The position numbers were made by a program, and so were the translations under genes. From Phycisphaerae bacterium (GTDB lineage: Bacteria > Planctomycetota > Phycisphaerae > Phycisphaerales > UBA1924), in NCBI GenBank assembly GCA_016794945.1, contig JAEUIX010000035.1, positions 1-5,935 on the forward strand: DNA of 5,935 bases, given 5' to 3'. Within the stretch, counting starts at the first letter, position 1. Each line of letters begins with the position of its first letter. Under the pieces are notes generated by a model. The model worked only from the letters and a program-made list of their open reading frames with translations. It did no database searches and was not told where the DNA came from. Of this stretch, positions 1 through 5,935 are shown piece by piece.

Positions 1-872
1 ACGCGAACGACCCAGCGGCAACGCGGGCTGAACGCGACGATGAACGTCAGCAGGTAGATCGACAGCGGGATGACCCACAGCAGCGGGAACGACGCGATGT
101 CGGTGGCGATGTACTGGGTGGCGCCGAGCATCATGCTCGACGGCACGAAGGCCAGGAAGACCCAACGCAGCCGCACCAGGGGAGTGACGCTGGTGGAGAG
201 CGCCGCCTGCACAGATTCATCGCTGGCCGACGGGTCGGGCGGAGCAACGGCGGGCGTTCTGATGGGCGTCGCGGCGGCAACGGGCCGGCGCAGCATCCAC
301 CACCCGCACGCCAGGGCCGACGCCGCGAAGAGCCCGTACGCGATCGACCCCTGGACGCGCTGGCCGGACAGGCCGACGGCCGGCTCGAGCAGCAGGGGAT
401 AGCCCAGCAGCGCGAGCATGGAGCCGAGGTTGCTGGCGGCGTACAGGAAGTACGGGTCGCGGGCGTGGGGGTGGTCGGTCTGCGCGAACCACTTCTGCAG
501 CAGCGGGCCGGCCGAGGCCAGGGCGAAGAACGGCGCCCCGACGGTCAGCGCCAGGGTCTTGAGCACCCAGCCGATGGGCATCTCGCTGTCCAGCGGCGGC
601 GACTGGTCGTGCAGCCCGATGGGCAGGGCCAGCGCCGCCAGGGCGAGCACGGCGGCGTGGACGATCAGTTGAGCCAGGCGCGACGGGATCTTGCCCAGCA
701 GGTGGGCGTACAGGTATCCGGCCAGCAGCGCGCCCTGGAAGAACACCATGCAGGTGTTCCAGACTGCCGGGCTGCCGCCCAGCAGCGGCAGCAGCATCTT
801 GCCCACCATGGGCTGCACCAGGAACAGCAGCCCGGCGCCGAGGAAGATGGAGAGGGCGAACAGCGCCAGCAT
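1..872 (-). CDS. Fused MFS/spermidine synthase-type membrane protein, N-terminal part (3' end cut by window)
   Basis: I translated this by hand from the complement: an ATG at 872 opens a frame with no stop to base 1, giving 290 codons of a longer gene. About eight hydrophobic segments are seen, near residues 2-20, 38-58, 66-85, 102-122, 141-162, 175-193, 235-255 and 262-281, with a Pro/Ala-rich loop at 196-230. Family-typical stretches include FLVQPMVGKMLLPLLGGSPA (17-36), YFLYAASNLGS (141-151), and VPSSMMLGATQYIATDIA (243-260) followed by a PLLWVIPLSIYLLTF-type helix. These match the membrane half of proteins annotated as 'fused MFS/spermidine synthase' or 'spermidine synthase-like'. In many members a methyltransferase-fold aminopropyltransferase-like domain follows; here that part lies outside the window, so catalytic activity cannot be judged. 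The physiological role of the family is poorly defined. The start is fixed because the only in-frame upstream codons run straight into the gatB stop, 42 bases away, with no other ATG or GTG. No clear Shine-Dalgarno is visible. Confidence 0.85.
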   Translation of the reverse strand, partial: MLALFALSIFLGAGLLFLVQPMVGKMLLPLLGGSPAVWNTCMVFFQGALLAGYLYAHLLGKIPSRLAQLIVHAAVLALAALALPIGLHDQSPPLDSEMPIGWVLKTLALTVGAPFFALASAGPLLQKWFAQTDHPHARDPYFLYAASNLGSMLALLGYPLLLEPAVGLSGQRVQGSIAYGLFAASALACGWWMLRRPVAAATPIRTPAVAPPDPSASDESVQAALSTSVTPLVRLRWVFLAFVPSSMMLGATQYIATDIASFPLLWVIPLSIYLLTFIVAFSPRCRWVVR

Positions 873-914
873 CGCCGGAGTGTACGGGCGCGCCGGCGGA
901 CCGCGTCGGACCGG

Positions 915-2492
<1,578 letters not shown>

Positions 2493-2527
2493 GTCGTGAG
2501 GATACGAGACCTGCGAAGGGGCGCCGA

Positions 2528-3421
2528 TCAGGCCCGCGCCGCCGCCGCGGCCCGCACGGCCGCCAGCGCCGTCGGCACGTCGAGCCACGTCATGGGCCGG
2601 GGATCGGGGGGTGCGACCGCGCGGGCCAGCGGACCGACGGGGGCCCAGATCGAAGGGTCGGTCGGCCCGAAGAACGCGACGGTGGGCAGGCCCAGTTGGG
2701 CAGCCAGGTGCGCCGGGCCGCTGTCGCCGGCGGCCACGGCGCGTGCTCCGGCGAGGCAGCGGGCCAGTTCGTCGAGCGTCGCCAGGTAGCGCCCGCCGAT
2801 CTGGTCGAACAGCGCGCGCTCGGCCGGCGAGAACCGTTCCAGTTCAGCCTCGCCGGCGATCGGTTCGACCGTCGCCCCGTCTCCGCGGAGCGACAGCGCC
2901 AGCTCGCCGAACCGCTCCAGCGACCACCGCTTGGCCGGGGAGCCGGCGCCGACGTGCAGCACGATCGGCCGTTCTGGCCCGGCCGGCGGCGCGGGCGCGG
3001 CGTCGCCGAGCCTGTGAACGCCGAACTCCGCCCAGGCCAGCGCGCGGGACGGCGAGCCCGGCGGGCCGACCGCCGTCACCCGGGCTGAAGGGAACATCCG
3101 CTCGGCGGCGGCCAACCAGTGTCGCCCGGCGTCGGTCGCGCCGTCGGCGTTGAACGCGAGCACCAGCGAGACGTCCGGCCGGATCCAGCCGGCTTCGATC
3201 GCGCCGGGCCCGCGCCACAACGCCGCGAACCGGGGCTGCTCGGCCTCGACAGGTTCGGTCGTTGCTCCAGAGGCTCCCAGCACCGACGCGGCCAGGCGCG
3301 CCTTCTGCCCGGCCTGCACCAGCGCGGTGCGCCAGCCATTCCGGCCCAGGGCACGGACCAGCGGCCATGTGAGCACCCAGTCACCCAGTGCGCCGGCGTG
3401 GAACAGGAATGCGCTGGGCAT
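2528..3421 (-). CDS. Glycosyltransferase family 9 (heptosyltransferase-like) protein
   Basis: The 297-residue product is a GT-B fold glycosyltransferase of the family that includes ADP-heptose:LPS heptosyltransferases (WaaC/WaaF/WaaQ type). Such enzymes transfer a sugar from a nucleotide donor to a surface glycolipid at the cytoplasmic face of the inner membrane. The N-terminal domain opens with HAGALGDWVLTWPLVRAL (8-25); Asp14 sits where the catalytic base of WaaC lies. The donor-binding C-terminal domain contains IVLHVGAGSPAKRWSLERFG (153-172), with Lys164 and the typical RWSLERF pattern. It also has GDSGPAHLAAQLGLPTVAFF (232-251) and GPTDPSIW (252-259), the family's hallmark nucleotide-sugar site. 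At 297 residues it is somewhat shorter than the roughly 320-350 usual for the family. The donor and acceptor cannot be told from sequence. The ATG at 3421 lies 4 bases after the upstream stop; a GAG seven bases before it could act as a weak Shine-Dalgarno, so translational coupling is plausible. Its stop is 35 bases before gatB. Confidence 0.92.
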   Translation of the reverse strand: MPSAFLFHAGALGDWVLTWPLVRALGRNGWRTALVQAGQKARLAASVLGASGATTEPVEAEQPRFAALWRGPGAIEAGWIRPDVSLVLAFNADGATDAGRHWLAAAERMFPSARVTAVGPPGSPSRALAWAEFGVHRLGDAAPAPPAGPERPIVLHVGAGSPAKRWSLERFGELALSLRGDGATVEPIAGEAELERFSPAERALFDQIGGRYLATLDELARCLAGARAVAAGDSGPAHLAAQLGLPTVAFFGPTDPSIWAPVGPLARAVAPPDPRPMTWLDVPTALAAVRAAAAARA

Positions 3422-3425
3422 GCGG

Positions 3426-5084
3426 TCACTCGGAACGGGGTTGTGGGTTCTGATCGGGAGCGGCGCACTGACGCAGCGCGGCGTTCACGCGCCGGGCCAT
3501 GACGTGCAACGCCACGGCGTGCTCGCGGGCGAGTTCCGACAGCGTGCGCGGACGCTCGCCCGCAAGGCCGAACCGCTCGGCCAGGAGCCGGGCATCGGCC
3601 GGTTGAGCGACGTGCCGCGCCCGTTCGGGTGCTTCGAGGAACGGCTGCCACGGTGCGACACTCCGCGTCCAGTCGGGCAGTTCAACCGCTGCGGGATCAA
3701 CCAGCGGTTCCGCACGGGCCGGCTGACGGCTGCGCAGCGAGGCAGGGCCGTCGGTGGCTTCCCACCGGGCCATGGCGCGGTTGACGGCGATGCCGGCGGG
3801 CGCGGCCAGGCGGCCGGCTCGGAAGGGGTCATGCCGGTCGACTGACTCGGCGATGGCGTCGATCGCGCTGATCACCAGGCGACGGGCCGCCGCTCCGGCG
3901 ATGGTCTCCAGCCGACGCCCCAGCCGGGCTTCGACGGTCTTGAGCACGAGCATCTGCTGTCCGCGGATCAGTTCCGCCTTCAGCCGCGCCGCCCAGAGCA
4001 GGTGGGTCTCGATGATGTCCAGGTCCGCGGCGTGCGGCGCGTAGGCGTTGAGGCGGGCCAGGCGCTGGCGGCAGAGCGCCTTGAGCGCGGCGTAGGCGCG
4101 GGCGCGCTGCTGCTCCACGGCGGGGTCGGGCCAGCCGGCATCGGTGGTCTGTCGCAGGTGTTCGGCGAGGGTTGCGGCGCCGGGCCGGCCCAGAGCCAGT
4201 CGGACCGGAGCGGGCTCCAGCAATCGCGCATCGGCCAGCACCAGGTCGCGTGCCGGTTCGAAACCGGGCGTCAGATCCAGGGTGCGCAGGCGCTCGGCGC
4301 GAGCCTGGTTCACGGCGCGGTGCACTGCCGCGGCCGAACGGCCGAAGCGCTGCCGAAGCTCGCGGGCTGGAACGCCGGCGCTCCAGAGCCGCAGCAGCGC
4401 TGCGCGACGCGGAGCGCTGAGCACAGGCTGACGCCCGCCGGGCGGTGGGCCGGCCGCGCGTCGAACCGTGGGCACGGTGCGCCCCGATTCGGCCGCCGCC
4501 TGGCGGATCGCCCTGGAGCGCGGCACACCGCGCGACGCGGCCTCGGCGATGCGGTCGGCCAGCTCGGCCCGTTCGGCGGCTGTGGTCCGCCGGGACCGGG
4601 CGGGCGCAGGCCCGCCTGCCAGCCCGGCCGACTCCAGCCGACGCACCGAGGCCAGGGGGTACAGCGTGCGCCAGCGCCCGCCGGGGCCGAGCGCCCGGCG
4701 GCAGAGCAGCCCGCGCCGCCGGAGCCGGGCGAGCGTCCGCTGCGTGGTGTGCCAGCGAGCCGCCAGCTCCGCGCCCGCGAGCCACTGGCCCGCGGGCAGA
4801 TCGTCCGCTCGCTGGCGCGCCGTGATCGACAGCCGTTCGGCCAGCGCCGGCAGGTCGGCCAACAGCGCCGCACCGACGATGAGCGCCGGCTCGGCACGGT
4901 CGGGACGAAACCCCGTGACCTGGAGCACGACCCAGTCTTCGGGGTATGTGCCGGCCGGATCGACGCGATCGGCCAGTGCCTCGACGCGGCTCAGGTGTCG
5001 GCGGGCCGCCTCGGCAGGGATGTAGCGCAGCTGGCGGGCCAGTTCGGCCAGGGCGCTGACCCGCAGGCGGCTGCTGGGAGGCAT
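3426..5084 (-). CDS. Divergent sigma-70-like protein with extended HTH-rich N-terminus
   Basis: The 552-residue protein resembles, in order, the long sigma-70 factors I associate with planctomycetes. It has an N-terminal segment with YPEDWVVLQVTGFRP (47-61), then HTH-like units at about 100-130 (ELAARWHTTQRTLARLRRRG, 106-125), 168-210 and 222-265 (ARELRQRFGRSAAAVHRAVN, 240-259). A helical part resembling sigma regions 1.2-2.1 (about 325-390) follows, with DLDIIETHLLWAARLKAELI (354-373). A region 2.2-2.4 counterpart is at 403-441, and a region 4 counterpart at about 498-539 includes RFGLAGERPRTLSELARE (504-521). Promoter-melting aromatics and recognition-helix residues expected of a working sigma factor appear changed, and region 3 is short. 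It could be a promoter-selective sigma factor, a regulator binding RNA polymerase or DNA without melting promoters, or a decaying paralogue; the intact long frame argues against simple decay. No transmembrane segment is seen. The ATG at 5084, 7 bases after the mqnA stop, was chosen over an in-frame GTG at 5141 that would overlap mqnA by 50 bases. No clear Shine-Dalgarno is present. Confidence 0.72.
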   Translation of the reverse strand: MPPSSRLRVSALAELARQLRYIPAEAARRHLSRVEALADRVDPAGTYPEDWVVLQVTGFRPDRAEPALIVGAALLADLPALAERLSITARQRADDLPAGQWLAGAELAARWHTTQRTLARLRRRGLLCRRALGPGGRWRTLYPLASVRRLESAGLAGGPAPARSRRTTAAERAELADRIAEAASRGVPRSRAIRQAAAESGRTVPTVRRAAGPPPGGRQPVLSAPRRAALLRLWSAGVPARELRQRFGRSAAAVHRAVNQARAERLRTLDLTPGFEPARDLVLADARLLEPAPVRLALGRPGAATLAEHLRQTTDAGWPDPAVEQQRARAYAALKALCRQRLARLNAYAPHAADLDIIETHLLWAARLKAELIRGQQMLVLKTVEARLGRRLETIAGAAARRLVISAIDAIAESVDRHDPFRAGRLAAPAGIAVNRAMARWEATDGPASLRSRQPARAEPLVDPAAVELPDWTRSVAPWQPFLEAPERARHVAQPADARLLAERFGLAGERPRTLSELAREHAVALHVMARRVNAALRQCAAPDQNPQPRSE

Positions 5085-5091
5085 GGCTGGA

Positions 5092-5928
5092 TTATGCGCC
5101 CGATGGGGCGGGGAGCTCGCCGGTCCATCGAGCCGGCACACACGGCAGCAGCCCGGCGGACGCGGCCTCTGCCAGGAAACGCTCAGCCCCGGCGCGGGCC
5201 CGCGGGGTCACCTCGTAGCGCAGCAGCTCGGTGACATAGCGGCGGGCCAGGTCGGCGGGCCAGCGTCGCTCGGCCGCGTACTTCTGGACCAGCCAATCCA
5301 GCCGCACTCTGTTGCGACGCCGCTGCCGGTCGAGCAGGTCGGCGGCGTCGAAGATGGCGGCTGCGGACTCGTCTTCAGCACGGCACATCCAGCACGCGTA
5401 GACGAACGGCAGGCCTGTCCACTGCCGCCAGGCCTCCCCCAGATCGAGCTGGTGCGGGTAGCGCACCGCGGTCGGGGAGTCGGTGACCACTTTGTCGCCG
5501 ATCAGCAGGAGCGTGTCGGGCCACTCCACCCCCGGGGCGCGCTCACGGGCGTTGAAATCGACCACCGCAGGACGGGCCCCGAAGCGCGCGGCGAGCACCA
5601 GGCGCGCCAGCACGACCGAGGTGTGTGAATCGGTGTCGGCGTGAAGGCGCTCCGCGCGTTCGAACGGAACGGCCGAGAACAGCCGCACGGTGAGCGGCGG
5701 GCCGTCGCAACCAATCATGCCGGCCGGCACGAGCCGGAGTTCGGCCGCGTTTCGGGCGTAGTCCACGAGCGAGGCCAGCGCCAGGTCGACCTCTCGCCGC
5801 AGGAGCATCGGGGCCAGGAGGCTGGGAACCGCCGTGCGGATCGCGACGTCGGCGCACCGCTGCAGCCCCTCGATGAGCGGGAGCGTGTTGAGGTAGGAGA
5901 CGCAGCCGAGGCGGAGGGCCGGTTGCAC
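5092..5928 (-). CDS. mqnA: Chorismate dehydratase of the futalosine menaquinone pathway
   Basis: MqnA removes water from chorismate to give 3-[(1-carboxyvinyl)oxy]benzoate, the first committed step of the futalosine route to menaquinone, in the cytoplasm. The 278-residue product has the periplasmic-binding-protein-like fold motifs of the family. The N-terminal GCVSYLNTLPLIEGL (8-22) includes the conserved SYLNT; its Asn14 probably matches the active-site Asn described in characterised MqnA. REVDLALASLVDYAR (45-59) and GCDGPPLTVRLFS (73-85) follow. Next come DTDSHTSVVLARLVL (98-112), corresponding to the family DxxSxTS segment, LLLIGDKVV (140-148), and LDLGEAWRQWTGLPFVYACW (161-180), the clearest family hallmark. 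The C-terminal helices end with YVTELLRYEVTPRA (231-244). Length is normal. The start is taken as GTG at 5928, directly before the conserved N-terminus; only 7 bases lie upstream in the window, so an earlier start outside it cannot be excluded. It is the first gene of the visible run and its stop lies 7 bases before the sigma-like gene. No other mqn gene is in view. Confidence 0.94.
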   Translation of the reverse strand: MQPALRLGCVSYLNTLPLIEGLQRCADVAIRTAVPSLLAPMLLRREVDLALASLVDYARNAAELRLVPAGMIGCDGPPLTVRLFSAVPFERAERLHADTDSHTSVVLARLVLAARFGARPAVVDFNARERAPGVEWPDTLLLIGDKVVTDSPTAVRYPHQLDLGEAWRQWTGLPFVYACWMCRAEDESAAAIFDAADLLDRQRRRNRVRLDWLVQKYAAERRWPADLARRYVTELLRYEVTPRARAGAERFLAEAASAGLLPCVPARWTGELPAPSGA

Positions 5929-5935
5929 GGTGCAA

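Noticed and set aside
2493..2588. GTG at 2588 as the gatB start
   Set aside because: It adds 32 Gly/Ala/Arg-rich residues without homology and overlaps the glycosyltransferase end. The ATG at 2492 sits right before the conserved N-terminus.
5085..5141. GTG at 5141 as the start of the sigma-like gene
   Set aside because: It would add 19 residues overlapping the mqnA C-terminus. The ATG at 5084 gives a tidy 7-base junction. It cannot be fully excluded.
4002..5234. Plus-strand open frame of 410 codons opposite the sigma-like gene
   Set aside because: It is low-complexity and lacks recognisable motifs, whereas the minus-strand frame contains ordered HTH and sigma-like motifs.

Overview
The window is a tightly packed, very GC-rich bacterial segment in which all five recognisable genes lie on the minus strand and are read from the right end towards the left. 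In transcription order they are: mqnA (chorismate dehydratase of the futalosine menaquinone pathway), a sigma-70-like protein with an extended helix-turn-helix N-terminus, a family 9 glycosyltransferase, gatB (subunit B of the tRNA-dependent amidotransferase), and the N-terminal 290 codons of a multi-pass membrane protein of the 'fused MFS/spermidine synthase' type, cut by the left edge. Junctions are short (7, 4, 35 and 42 bases). No RNA gene, mobile element, CRISPR array or clear terminator is visible. There is no gene-free stretch longer than about 45 bases.

The likely source is a planctomycete, possibly Phycisphaerae-like. This is inference from three points: the sigma-like protein has the long N-terminal layout I associate with planctomycete sigma factors; GatB carries an unusual core motif that I recall from planctomycete-type sequences; and starts largely lack Shine-Dalgarno sequences in a high-GC genome. 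The futalosine route to menaquinone fits but is not specific.

The genes do not form one obvious pathway. mqnA serves respiratory quinone synthesis, gatB serves Gln-tRNA/Asn-tRNA formation, the glycosyltransferase probably serves surface glycoconjugates, and the last gene is a membrane protein of uncertain role. The compact spacing suggests a mixed-function co-transcribed unit with possible translational coupling at the mqnA/sigma-like and sigma-like/glycosyltransferase junctions.

The most notable item is the sigma-like gene. Its layout follows a planctomycete sigma factor from end to end, but the residues that normally melt the promoter (region 2.3) and read the -35 element (region 4.2) appear replaced. 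It may be a repurposed or decaying sigma factor rather than a normal one.
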